Source: CAMCHP01 sp036835325
GTDB taxonomy: Bacteria > Bacteroidota > Bacteroidia > Flavobacteriales_D > Sanyastnellaceae
Length of the DNA: 64,000 nt
NCBI GenBank assembly: GCA_036835325.1
Contig: DAITMF010000002.1
Span: 47,531-111,530 of the forward strand
Direction: 5' to 3'
Shown: piece by piece, positions 42,810 through 50,800 of the stretch
Numbering within the stretch: position 1 is the stretch's first letter
How the letters are laid out: the number at the start of each line of letters is the position of its first letter
Notes under the pieces: model-generated
Told to the model about the DNA's origin: nothing
The model's database searches: none
Seen by the model: the letters and a program-made list of their open reading frames with translations, nothing else
Position numbers and translations under genes: made by a program

Positions 42810-44951
42810 ATGGCAGAAGAAAAAAACACTTCAGCAGAGAATGCTGAAGAGCAAATCAACCAAGGTGCAGAGCAAGCTGCTGAAGAGCAGGTGCAGCACG
42901 TTGAAGCAGCAGAAGAATCTGTAGAAACCGCAGAAGAATTTGTAGAAACCGCAGAAGAGGCTGTAGAAGCCACTGAAGTGGAAGCTGACGAAGCTGACGA
43001 TGATGACGCTACCGAAGCGCCAGAAGTTAGCCACGACGTGAATGAAGTTCTCGGCCAAAGCAACGTAGCCCCTGAGTCATTTGACTGGGACCGTTACGAA
43101 GGTGGAGATGAAGAATATTCAAAAGACGAGCGCAGCCACCTCGAAAACGTTTACGGAGAAACCCTCTCGTTCATCGTTGAGAAAGAAGTAACCACCGGTA
43201 CCATTGTATCTGTAGGTCAAAAAGAGGTGGTCGTTAACATCGGCTACAAATCAGAAGGCGTTATCCCATCGTCTGAATTCCGTTACAACCCAAATCTTAA
43301 GCCTGGTGATACCGTTCCGGTTTTCATCGAGCGCCAAGAAGACCCCAATGGTCAGCTCATCATTTCTCACCGCACTGCCCGCGTTCACAGCGCTTGGGAC
43401 AATGTGAACGAGGCAATGGAGAAAGACATGATCATTACCGGTGAGGTGAAATGCCGCACCAAAGGTGGTTTGATTGTTGATGTATTTGGCATCGAAGCCT
43501 TCCTTCCAGGATCGCAAATCGATGTGAAGCCAATCCGTGATTACGACCAATTCGTTGGTAAAAACATGGAGTTCAAGGTTGTTAAAATCAACCAAGAGTT
43601 CAAAAACGTGGTGGTTTCTCACAAAGCCCTCATCGAAGCCGAACTCGAAGAACAGAAGAAACAAATTATCGGTGGCCTTGAAAAAGGTCAGGTACTCGAA
43701 GGTATCGTGAAGAACATCACTTCGTATGGTGTATTCGTTGACCTTGGAGGTGTTGATGGTCTTATCCACATCACTGACCTCTCTTGGGGACGCATCAACC
43801 ATCCTGAAGAAGTGGTTACCCTCGATGAGAAGATCAACGTGGTTATCCTCGACTTCGATGACAACAAGAAGCGCATCGCCCTCGGCTTGAAACAACTCTC
43901 GGCTCACCCATGGGATGCGCTCGACGAGAACCTCAATGTGGGTGATAAGGTGAAAGGCAACGTAGTTGTTCTTGCTGACTACGGTGCATTCGTTGAAATT
44001 GCTGCCGGTGTTGAAGGTCTGATTCACGTTTCTGAGATGTCATGGTCGCAGCACCTCCGCAGCGCGCAAGACTTCCTCAAAGTTGGAGACGAAGTAGAAG
44101 CCGTTGTGCTTACCCTTGACCGCGATGAGCGCAAAATGTCGCTCGGTATGAAGCAACTGATGCCAGACCCATGGGCTGATATCACGTCGAAATACCCTGT
44201 TGAGTCACGCCATACAGCGACCGTACGCAACTTCACCAACTTCGGTGTATTCGTTGAACTCGAAGAAGGAATCGATGGCCTAATCCACATCTCTGATCTT
44301 AGCTGGTCGAAGAAGGTGAAGCACCCATCTGAATTTTGCAACATCGGAGACCAACTCCAAGTGATTGTACTTGAACTCGATACAGAAAACCGTCGTTTGA
44401 GCCTCGGCCACAAACAACTCGAAGAAAACCCATGGGATGTCTTCGGTGATGTATTCGAAGTAGGCACCGTTCACACCGGAACCATCATCCGCAAAGAAGG
44501 TAGCCAAGCCATCGTTGCCCTGCCATACGGCGTTGAAGGGTACTGCGCGGCGAAGCAACTCCGCAGAGAAGATGGAAGCAACCTCGATACCGATGATGCA
44601 GGTGAGTTCGTAGTGCTTGAGTTCAACAAGAACGCTAAGCGCATCACCCTATCTCACACACGTACCTACGAAGATGCTCCGGCACGCAAAGAGAAGAAAG
44701 CGCCAGGCGCTCCAGCAGGAAACCGCACCAGTGGCAATACTCAAGGCGGTGGCAGCATGTCGAAGGCCGTGAAAGAGGTGAATGAGAAATCAGAGCGCAC
44801 TACCCTCGGTGACCTCGAAGCACTTGCTCAATTGAAAGAGCAAATGGACGGTGATACCGCTGCCCCTAAAGCAGAGAAAGCCCCCAAAGCAAAAGCCGAA
44901 CCAAAGGCCGATGCAGATGCTGAAGAAGGAGAAGAGGAATCAGAAGCATAA
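42810..44951 (+). CDS. rpsA: 30S ribosomal protein S1
   Basis: 713 residues. S1 helps the 30S subunit bind and unfold mRNA, important in Bacteroidota where Shine-Dalgarno sites are rare. Six S1/OB domains follow each other from about residue 128: VTTGTIVSVGQKEVVVNIG, IITGEVKCRTKGGLIVDV, VLEGIVKNITSYGVFVDLGG, KVKGNVVVLADYGAFVEIA, HTATVRNFTNFGVFVELEE and VHTGTIIRKEGSQAIVALP. The third to fifth carry the GLIH(I/V)S/T core. An N-terminal extension of about 100 residues is extremely acidic (Glu/Ala/Val repeats) and the C-terminal 70 residues are Lys/Ala/Glu-rich. A strong terminator follows. Confidence 0.95.
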   Translation: MAEEKNTSAENAEEQINQGAEQAAEEQVQHVEAAEESVETAEEFVETAEEAVEATEVEADEADDDDATEAPEVSHDVNEVLGQSNVAPESFDWDRYEGGDEEYSKDERSHLENVYGETLSFIVEKEVTTGTIVSVGQKEVVVNIGYKSEGVIPSSEFRYNPNLKPGDTVPVFIERQEDPNGQLIISHRTARVHSAWDNVNEAMEKDMIITGEVKCRTKGGLIVDVFGIEAFLPGSQIDVKPIRDYDQFVGKNMEFKVVKINQEFKNVVVSHKALIEAELEEQKKQIIGGLEKGQVLEGIVKNITSYGVFVDLGGVDGLIHITDLSWGRINHPEEVVTLDEKINVVILDFDDNKKRIALGLKQLSAHPWDALDENLNVGDKVKGNVVVLADYGAFVEIAAGVEGLIHVSEMSWSQHLRSAQDFLKVGDEVEAVVLTLDRDERKMSLGMKQLMPDPWADITSKYPVESRHTATVRNFTNFGVFVELEEGIDGLIHISDLSWSKKVKHPSEFCNIGDQLQVIVLELDTENRRLSLGHKQLEENPWDVFGDVFEVGTVHTGTIIRKEGSQAIVALPYGVEGYCAAKQLRREDGSNLDTDDAGEFVVLEFNKNAKRITLSHTRTYEDAPARKEKKAPGAPAGNRTSGNTQGGGSMSKAVKEVNEKSERTTLGDLEALAQLKEQMDGDTAAPKAEKAPKAKAEPKADADAEEGEEESEA

Positions 44952-44972
44952 GCAGCTGAACCCCGAATACCA

Positions 44973-45003
44973 AAAGCCGCCTCAGTTCGAGGCGGCTTTT
45001 TTG
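44973..45003 (+). terminator. Intrinsic terminator of rpsA
   Basis: AAAAGCCGCCTC and GAGGCGGCTTTT form a 12-bp stem around a short loop, with T residues continuing past it. Confidence 0.9.
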
Positions 45004-45045
45004 TGCTCTGCCAGCATGCAACTGCCTAACATGATGGCAAACAAG

Positions 45046-45053
45046 TATCTTTG
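45046..45053 (+). promoter_or_regulatory. -7 promoter element of pyrR-pyrB
   Basis: TATCTTTG ends six bases before the ATG at 45060, again predicting a near-leaderless mRNA and leaving no room for a PyrR-controlled attenuator. Confidence 0.65.
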
Positions 45054-45059
45054 CTGCCA

Positions 45060-45608
45060 ATGAAACCAACGGTACTCATCGATTCAGACCAATTCGCGAT
45101 CATCATTGATCGCTTGGCGCATCAGCTTATTGAGCGCCACCGGGATTTCACCGATACCGTGCTGCTCGGGCTGCAACCTCGAGGGGTACTTCTCGCTGAT
45201 CGCATCCACCAACGATTGAGTGAAATTGTGCCTGATGCCACTATCCCCGTCGGGAAACTCGATGTTACCTTCTTTCGTGACGACTTTAGACGACGCGAAA
45301 AACCCTTGGCACCAAACTCTACCGAGGTCAATTTCATCATCGAAGGAAAGAAAGTGGTCATCATCGATGATGTGCTCTACACCGGTCGAACCATCCGCGC
45401 CGGACTCGATGCCATGCTCTCTTTTGGCCGTCCGGAGCGCGTTGAACTTCTCGTACTCATTGACCGCCGATTCAGCCGAGAATTGCCCATCGAACCCCGA
45501 TACATAGGAAAATCCGTTGACAGCATCGATAGCCAACGGGTGACCGTTTCACTCAAAGAGAGTGGAGGAAACGACCAAGTAGAACTGCTTACACCCGATC
45601 GCGAATGA
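45060..45608 (+). CDS. pyrR: PyrR bifunctional regulator / uracil phosphoribosyltransferase
   Basis: 182 residues from ATG 45060; a TTG at 45051 lies inside the promoter and is discarded. The PRPP-binding loop is VVIIDDVLYTGRTIRAGLDAML near 96-117. The pyrophosphate loop (LGLQPRGVLLADRI) and KLDVTFFRDDFRR are both typical of PyrR. In Bacillus PyrR binds pyr mRNA to trigger attenuation and also makes UMP from uracil. Here no attenuator or PyrR-binding hairpin is visible, so the enzyme activity may be its main role. Its stop overlaps pyrB by four bases (ATGA). Confidence 0.93.
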   Translation: MKPTVLIDSDQFAIIIDRLAHQLIERHRDFTDTVLLGLQPRGVLLADRIHQRLSEIVPDATIPVGKLDVTFFRDDFRRREKPLAPNSTEVNFIIEGKKVVIIDDVLYTGRTIRAGLDAMLSFGRPERVELLVLIDRRFSRELPIEPRYIGKSVDSIDSQRVTVSLKESGGNDQVELLTPDRE

Positions 45609-46552
45609 GTGCCCTCAGCGTAAATCATTTACTCGGAATCAAAGAGCTAACGGCCAACGATATCCGATTGATCTTTCAAACAGCCGACGAGTTCAAAGAA
45701 GTCATCAACCGTCCGATTAAAAAAGTTCCTTCGCTCCGCGATACCACGGTCGCAAACCTCTTCTTCGAGAACTCCACCCGCACCCGACTGTCGTTTGAAC
45801 TTGCTGAAAAACGACTTTCTGCCGATGTGGTCAACTTTTCGGCCTCCTCATCGTCGGTCAGTAAAGGCGAGACCTTGGTCGATACGGTCAACAACATCCT
45901 TGCGATGAAGGTCGACATGGTGGTGATGCGGCACCCCGATCCAGGTGCGGCCCGCTTTCTCGCTGACCGTGTAAATACAACCATCATCAATGCAGGCGAT
46001 GGAACCCACGAACACCCAACACAAGCATTGCTTGACGCCTATTCGATGCGTGAACGACTCGGCGATGACTTCAAGGGGCGCAAAGTCGCCATCGTCGGTG
46101 ACATCCTTCACAGCCGTGTTGCCCTCTCGAACATCCACTGCCTCTCAAAACTCGGAGCAGAGGTAATGGTGTGCGGGCCGTCGACGCTCATCCCAAAGCA
46201 CATAACAAAACTAGGTGTCAAGGTGAGCCACTCGCTCGATGAAGCGCTCGATTGGGCCGATGTGATGAACATGCTCCGGATTCAGCTTGAACGGCAAGGA
46301 GACGCCAAAGATGTGCGCTATTTCCCTACACTCCGTGAGTACGCAATGCAGTACGGTTTGACCCTCGACCACCTCAGCGGGAGAGAAAAAATGCCCGTGG
46401 TGATGCACCCCGGACCCATCAATCGAGGGGTAGAAATCACCTCCGATGTGGCCGATTCAAACGCCTCCATCATCCTCAACCAAGTAGAGAATGGAGTGGC
46501 CATTCGAATGGCTGTGATGTATCTGCTCGCATCACCTATTGCACGGAAATAA
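45605..46552 (+). CDS. pyrB: Aspartate carbamoyltransferase, catalytic chain
   Basis: A 315-residue enzyme making carbamoyl-aspartate, the first committed step of pyrimidine synthesis. The carbamoyl-phosphate loop is FFENSTRTRLSFELAEKRL near 54-72. HPTQALLDAYSM near 137-148, GDILHSRVALSN near 165-176 and HPGPINRGVEI near 268-278 complete the active site. Full-length, class with no visible regulatory (PyrI) chain nearby. Translated in coupling with pyrR through the ATGA overlap. Confidence 0.96.
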   Translation: MSALSVNHLLGIKELTANDIRLIFQTADEFKEVINRPIKKVPSLRDTTVANLFFENSTRTRLSFELAEKRLSADVVNFSASSSSVSKGETLVDTVNNILAMKVDMVVMRHPDPGAARFLADRVNTTIINAGDGTHEHPTQALLDAYSMRERLGDDFKGRKVAIVGDILHSRVALSNIHCLSKLGAEVMVCGPSTLIPKHITKLGVKVSHSLDEALDWADVMNMLRIQLERQGDAKDVRYFPTLREYAMQYGLTLDHLSGREKMPVVMHPGPINRGVEITSDVADSNASIILNQVENGVAIRMAVMYLLASPIARK

Positions 46553-46559
46553 AAAGTAG

Positions 46560-46567
46560 TATCTTTA
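46560..46567 (+). promoter_or_regulatory. -7 promoter element of the STAS gene
   Basis: TATCTTTA, one mismatch to TAnnTTTG, 17 bases before the ATG at 46585 in the gap after pyrB. Confidence 0.45.
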
Positions 46568-46584
46568 CACAACAACATCCTGTT

Positions 46585-46953
46585 ATGAATTTCGAAATCG
46601 AACAACGCGATAAAGTAACCATCGTTAAGTCAAAGGTTGATAAACTCGACGCTTTGCAAGCCCCTGAGCTCAAATCTGAGCTCGTTCTGGTGAACAAGGG
46701 AGGAGCAAAAAACATTGTACTTGACCTTACCGATACCCGCTACTGCGACTCATCGGGCCTTAGTGCAGTGCTCGTCGCCAACCGCCTTTGCCGCGACAGC
46801 AACGGTTCTTTCGTACTGTGTGGGCTACAGCCTACCGTCGAAAAGCTCATAACCATTTCACAACTCGATTCGGTGTTGAAAATTACTCCAACCGTTAACG
46901 AGGCTGTTGATTTGGTTTACATGGATGAGGTTGAACGTGACCTAGAAAACTAA
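46585..46953 (+). CDS. STAS-domain anti-sigma-factor-antagonist-like protein
   Basis: A 122-residue single STAS domain. The phosphorylatable serine sits in TRYCDSSGLSAVLVANRL near 52-69, the SpoIIAA-type DSSGL motif. Such proteins are controlled by serine kinases and phosphatases in partner-switching modules, but no kinase, phosphatase or sigma factor is adjacent, so the partner is unknown. It follows pyrB by 32 bases, with its own possible promoter. The secreted T9SS protein follows 18 bases later. Confidence 0.88.
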   Translation: MNFEIEQRDKVTIVKSKVDKLDALQAPELKSELVLVNKGGAKNIVLDLTDTRYCDSSGLSAVLVANRLCRDSNGSFVLCGLQPTVEKLITISQLDSVLKITPTVNEAVDLVYMDEVERDLEN

Positions 46954-46971
46954 CCAGTGACACTTGCGATT

Positions 46972-47784
46972 ATGAAAAAAACGCTACTCAGTATTTTTGC
47001 CTTCACCTTTTCAGCTGCGGTTTTCGCACAAGCTGATTGTACCGCTGACTATGACTTCGGCGCTGCCCCATTTGGTGTTTCACCAGACCCGGCAATTGGC
47101 GAAACCTTCGACGTTGGCGTTGTAGGTGAACCCTACCTTGAGGTCATCCACATTAAAATCCCAAGCGACGCCTCAGAACTCGAAATTGAGGGCGTAATGG
47201 TGCCTCCCGGCGTAGCCATCGATTCAATTGCCTTGGAAAGTGTATCGTTCTCGCTCAACGGGACGCCCTACACACTTGAGGAAATGGGCCTTGAAATCAA
47301 CTGCAACAATGGCGGTGATTCTCCAAACCCATGCACATTTATGGGTAATTCGCAAAACTGCGCCACACTTTCTGGCACACCTACTACACCTGGTGTATTC
47401 GGTTTGTCAATCAATGTAGTGGGTTACATCACTGTATTCGGTAACGTAACCGGAATTCCGGTACCGTTTGACCAGTACTCGTACGAGGTCACCGGAGAGG
47501 TGAATGTTCCTGAAGTACCTGTCTTCACCCTCGCTCTAGGGCAAAATATGCCAAACCCCGCTATCGATGCAGTCAAAATTCCCGTAACACTCGAGAAAGC
47601 CGGAGCAGTGAACTTTACCATGGTAAACCTCCTCGGAGCAGTGGTCGTTCGCGAACAGTTTTCAGGTGTTCAAGGCCAAAACACCTTGAACCTTAACGTT
47701 GCCAACCTCGAAGCGGGTCTGTACCTCTACAGCATCGACGTAAATGGTAAGCGTTTGACCAAGCGCATGATCATCAACCGCTAA
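46972..47784 (+). CDS. Secreted T9SS cargo protein
   Basis: 270 residues from ATG 46972, chosen because MKKTLLSIFAFTFSAAVFAQ is an ideal signal peptide; an in-frame start at 46957 would add non-signal residues. The middle (about 21-180) is a Cys-containing beta domain with no family I recognise, including a small Cys cluster (NCNNGGDSPNPCTFMGNSQNC near 110-130). The C-terminal 85 residues (FTLALGQNMPNPAIDAVKIPV...LEAGLYLYSIDVNGKRLTKRMII) are a T9SS type A domain. Function unknown. Confidence 0.82.
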   Translation: MKKTLLSIFAFTFSAAVFAQADCTADYDFGAAPFGVSPDPAIGETFDVGVVGEPYLEVIHIKIPSDASELEIEGVMVPPGVAIDSIALESVSFSLNGTPYTLEEMGLEINCNNGGDSPNPCTFMGNSQNCATLSGTPTTPGVFGLSINVVGYITVFGNVTGIPVPFDQYSYEVTGEVNVPEVPVFTLALGQNMPNPAIDAVKIPVTLEKAGAVNFTMVNLLGAVVVREQFSGVQGQNTLNLNVANLEAGLYLYSIDVNGKRLTKRMIINR

Positions 47785-47806
47785 GTACAGCGAACAAAAA
47801 GAATTG

Positions 47807-47835
47807 AACCGCTCCTGCAACGGAGCGGTTTTTTT
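47807..47835 (+). terminator. Intrinsic terminator of the secreted protein, abutting rnz
   Basis: AACCGCTCC and GGAGCGGTT (9 bp) with a six-base loop and a run of T. The T-run ends about four bases before the GTG start of rnz. Confidence 0.85.
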
Positions 47836-47838
47836 ATT

Positions 47839-48777
47839 GTGAAATTCGAAGTTACCATACTCGGTTGCGGAGCGGCTTTGCCCACAATGCGTCACAACCC
47901 AACCGCACAGGTCGTGAACATTCACGATAAGCACTTCCTCGTTGATTGTGGTGAAGGAACCCAAATGCAGTTGCGCCGCTACAAGGTGAAAATGCAACGC
48001 TTGCACCACGTGTTCATTTCGCACCTGCACGGTGATCACTTCTTCGGTTTCAATGGCTTGATTTCAACCATGCACTTGCTGGGCCGAACCAAACCGCTGC
48101 ACGTGCATGCTCCCGAAGGTCTTAAACTTCTCTTCGAAGCTCAACAAGCAATTGGAGAGATGCACCTTGATTTTCAACTTATTTTCCATGTCAATCGCTG
48201 CGAAAGCCTGAGGCTACTCTACGACGATAATACGCTTGAAGTGTGGGGCTTCCCGCTCGAACACCGCATTCAATGCACCGGTTTCCTTTTCAAAGAAAAA
48301 CGCCGAAAGGCAAACATCTCGCGGCATGCCATCAAAGAACACCAATTGACAGTTTCGGAGATTCTTGCGTTGAAAAACGGAAACGATGTCTGCCGAACCG
48401 ATGGCACAATCCTAAAAGCGGAAGAGCTCACGGAGATGGCTCCGGTCGGACGATCGTATGCTTTTTGTTCCGATACACGCTACAGCGAAAAAGTGATTCA
48501 AGCCATCGAAGGCGTCGACCTTCTTTACCATGAAGCAACTTTTTTGGAAGACATGAAACTTCGCGCGCTGCAAACCCACCACTCTACTGCGAAAGACGCC
48601 GCAACGGTTGCATTGGAAGCCAAGGTTGGGGCATTGGTGCTTGGACATTTCTCAGCGCGGTATACCGATGAATCACCACTCCTTATCGAAGCAATGGAGG
48701 TTTTTCCGAAGGTGTCACTCGCCAAAGAAGGAATGGTCTTTGTTCCGCGTGGAGAAGCATTTGTACCCGAACTGTGA
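47839..48777 (+). CDS. rnz: Ribonuclease Z
   Basis: 312 residues. RNase Z cuts the 3' trailer of tRNA precursors. GTG start at 47839, confirmed because MKFEVTILGCGAALPT is the family N-terminus. The metallo-beta-lactamase zinc site is SHLHGDH near 63-69. CGEGTQMQLRR near 37-47, YAFCSDTRYSE near 211-221 (second Asp) and HHSTAKDAATVA near 250-261 complete the metal ligands. Short trans-acting form of usual length. An intrinsic terminator directly before the start codon leaves no obvious promoter, so expression may depend on readthrough or on the terminator hairpin. Confidence 0.94.
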   Translation: MKFEVTILGCGAALPTMRHNPTAQVVNIHDKHFLVDCGEGTQMQLRRYKVKMQRLHHVFISHLHGDHFFGFNGLISTMHLLGRTKPLHVHAPEGLKLLFEAQQAIGEMHLDFQLIFHVNRCESLRLLYDDNTLEVWGFPLEHRIQCTGFLFKEKRRKANISRHAIKEHQLTVSEILALKNGNDVCRTDGTILKAEELTEMAPVGRSYAFCSDTRYSEKVIQAIEGVDLLYHEATFLEDMKLRALQTHHSTAKDAATVALEAKVGALVLGHFSARYTDESPLLIEAMEVFPKVSLAKEGMVFVPRGEAFVPEL

Positions 48778-48787
48778 ATAAGTGCGT

Positions 48788-48818
48788 TTTGTTCGCATCG
48801 AATCAGCACCTATCTTTG
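48788..48818 (+). promoter_or_regulatory. Promoter of the response regulator gene
   Basis: TTTG at 48788-48791, a 19-base spacer and TATCTTTG at 48811-48818 match the full Bacteroidota sigma consensus. It leaves a leader of about 25 bases before ATG 48847. This is the best promoter in the window. Confidence 0.78.
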
Positions 48819-48846
48819 TTATTTAGATTTGGTATAAATAAACGCA

Positions 48847-49536
48847 ATGGATCCAATCGACGTCGTAATCGCTGACAGCAACCAGATCATTCGGTGTGGA
48901 TTGAATAGTATCCTTGGCAGCCGAACCGAGATCAGGGTGGTGGGCGAGGCCGTTAACCAAGACCAACTGCTTGACTTGATTTCGGCATTTCACCCGCAGG
49001 TTGTGCTGATGGATTTTATGGCGGAGGGATTTACCATCGATACGGTTCCGGTAGTTAAAAACTTGACTAACGCACCGCGCATTGTTGCCATTACCACGGA
49101 GCAATCGGCGTACACCATTGTTACGGCGCTCCGAGCCGGAGTCGATAGCTACATCAAGAAAGATTGCGACATCTACGAGATCATTGATTCGGTCAAAGAA
49201 ACCGGCTCAGGAGGAAAGTTCTTCTGCGGAAAAATCCTTGATTCCATCCGAAAAGAATCCATCCCTGTTGACGACCTCGAAATCAAAGAGTTCAATTGTG
49301 AACCGGTGTTGCTTTCACCACGAGAACTTGAAGTCATTGTGCTGATTGCCGAGGGGTATACCAACAATCAAATCGCCGACAAGCTTTTTTTAAGTGCGCA
49401 CACCGTTACAACGCACAGAAAGAACATTATGGCCAAATTGGGGGTCAACAACACGGCAGCCATTGTAATGTATGCCGTGAAGGCACAATTGGTTAGCCCA
49501 AATAAGTTCTTGTTTTCGCCTGAACTGCCCTCATAA
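48847..49536 (+). CDS. NarL/LuxR-type response regulator
   Basis: 229 residues. The receiver domain (about 1-125) has phospho-acceptor Asp in VVLMDFMAEG near 56, the Thr pair in AITTEQ near 84, and Lys in SYIKKDCD near 106. The acidic pocket reads IADSN, with only one Asp where two acids are usual. The LuxR-type helix-turn-helix is SPRELEVIVLIAEGYTNNQIADKLFLSAHTVTTHRKNIMAKL near 157-198. No histidine kinase is adjacent, so it is an orphan. The target genes are not shown. Confidence 0.9.
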   Translation: MDPIDVVIADSNQIIRCGLNSILGSRTEIRVVGEAVNQDQLLDLISAFHPQVVLMDFMAEGFTIDTVPVVKNLTNAPRIVAITTEQSAYTIVTALRAGVDSYIKKDCDIYEIIDSVKETGSGGKFFCGKILDSIRKESIPVDDLEIKEFNCEPVLLSPRELEVIVLIAEGYTNNQIADKLFLSAHTVTTHRKNIMAKLGVNNTAAIVMYAVKAQLVSPNKFLFSPELPS

Positions 49537-49572
49537 AACAGCCATTCTGTTAACGGTATTTAAGAACCGGTC

Positions 49573-49604
49573 TTTGGTCTACCCTTCAATCTTCCGTATT
49601 TTCG
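49573..49604 (+). promoter_or_regulatory. Candidate promoter of ilvE
   Basis: TTTG at 49573-49576, a 20-base spacer and TATTTTCG at 49597-49604 (one mismatch). The leader is about 45 bases and contains the SD-like AGGAGA at 49648-49653, directly before the ATG at 49654, which is unusual in this window. Confidence 0.45.
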
Positions 49605-49653
49605 CCGTGAACAGGGATGAGCGCATTCCTTTATATTCCTAAATGACAGGAGA

Positions 49654-50724
49654 ATGATTATTTCTGAACCTCTTTTTGACATCGAACGGGTGGGTGAATC
49701 ACGTATCACTGAAATCGATTTTGACAACTTACCCTTCGGACGCGTATTCTCTGACCACATGTTCGTCATGCACTTTTCAGACGGCAAGTGGCAGAAAGGC
49801 AAGATTAAACCCTTTGCCAATCTCAGTTTGAACCCTGCGACTTCTGTTATCCATTACGGCCAGTCGATTTTTGAAGGAATGAAAGCTTTTCGTGGTGAGA
49901 ACGACAATATGTTTCTTTTCAGACCCGATCGCAACATTGCGCGATTCAATAATTCAGCCGAACGCATGTGCATGCCTCAGGTTGATCCGGCGGTTTTCCG
50001 TGAAGCGCTTCAGCAACTCATTGCCATCGATCAAAATTGGGTACCACGTCACCCGGAGGCCGCCTTGTACATCCGTCCGTTTATGTTCGGAACCGATGAA
50101 TACATCGGTGTACGTCCTTCTGAAACCTACACCTTTATGATTTTTACCTGCCCGGTGGGCAAGTACTACACAGGCGAGGTTAAGGTTAAGATTGAAACGC
50201 ACTTCTCGCGATCGTTTCCTGGAGGAACCGGTTTTGCAAAGGCTGCCGGTAACTACGCCGGTGCACTTTACCCTGCAAAGCTCGCTCAAGAAAAAGGCTA
50301 CCAGCAATTGATCTGGACCGATTCAGCTGAACACAAGTACATTGAAGAATCGGGCACCATGAACATCGTGTTCCGAATTGGAGACAAGGTGATTACACCG
50401 GCTCCGAGTGATACCATACTCGACGGAATTACACGTCAAAGCGTCATCCAATTGGCACGTGATTGGGGCTACGATGTGCAAGAGCGAAAGGTTTCTGTGG
50501 TTGAAATTATCGACGCCCTTAAATCGGGTTCGCTCGATGAAGCCTTTGGCGCCGGAACAGCCGCTACCATCGCACCCATCCGAACCATTCACTTTGAGGG
50601 TACTGATTACGAGATGCCTCCGTTCGAGTCGTGGGATTTTGCGCGTCGAGCGTCTAAAGAGCTCAATGATCTCAAGCGGGGTCGCATCGAAGACCGATTC
50701 GGATGGAACCTTCGCGTGGTGTAG
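49654..50724 (+). CDS. ilvE: Branched-chain amino acid aminotransferase
   Basis: A 356-residue PLP enzyme exchanging amino groups between Val/Leu/Ile and glutamate. INPATSVIHYGQSIFEGMKAFRG-type segment near 48-74 is the substrate region. The catalytic Lys is in AKAAGNYAGALYPAKLAQEKGY near 192-213, and EESGTMNIVF near 231-240 and GTAATIAPI near 306-314 bind PLP phosphate and carboxylate. The length fits the eukaryote-like BCAT group II common in Bacteroidota. It is monocistronic, with a bidirectional terminator after it. Leucine dehydrogenase at 60945 may act on the same amino acids. Confidence 0.94.
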   Translation: MIISEPLFDIERVGESRITEIDFDNLPFGRVFSDHMFVMHFSDGKWQKGKIKPFANLSLNPATSVIHYGQSIFEGMKAFRGENDNMFLFRPDRNIARFNNSAERMCMPQVDPAVFREALQQLIAIDQNWVPRHPEAALYIRPFMFGTDEYIGVRPSETYTFMIFTCPVGKYYTGEVKVKIETHFSRSFPGGTGFAKAAGNYAGALYPAKLAQEKGYQQLIWTDSAEHKYIEESGTMNIVFRIGDKVITPAPSDTILDGITRQSVIQLARDWGYDVQERKVSVVEIIDALKSGSLDEAFGAGTAATIAPIRTIHFEGTDYEMPPFESWDFARRASKELNDLKRGRIEDRFGWNLRVV

Positions 50725-50753
50725 CACCTCATTCATCCATCCCCATAAAAAAC

Positions 50754-50785
50754 AAAAAAGGCCGCCAATCAATGACGGCCTTTTT
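50754..50785. terminator. Bidirectional intrinsic terminator between ilvE and the S9 peptidase
   Basis: GGCCG and CGGCC stem with A-run before and T-run after, placed between two convergent genes. A 9-mer copy (CATCCATCC at 50734) is just left of it. Confidence 0.8.
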
Positions 50786-50800
50786 CATGCCAAATGCGCT

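Noticed and set aside
43251..44027. 258-codon ORF antisense to rpsA
   Set aside because: rpsA is certain from six S1 domains. The antisense frame has no recognisable protein features.
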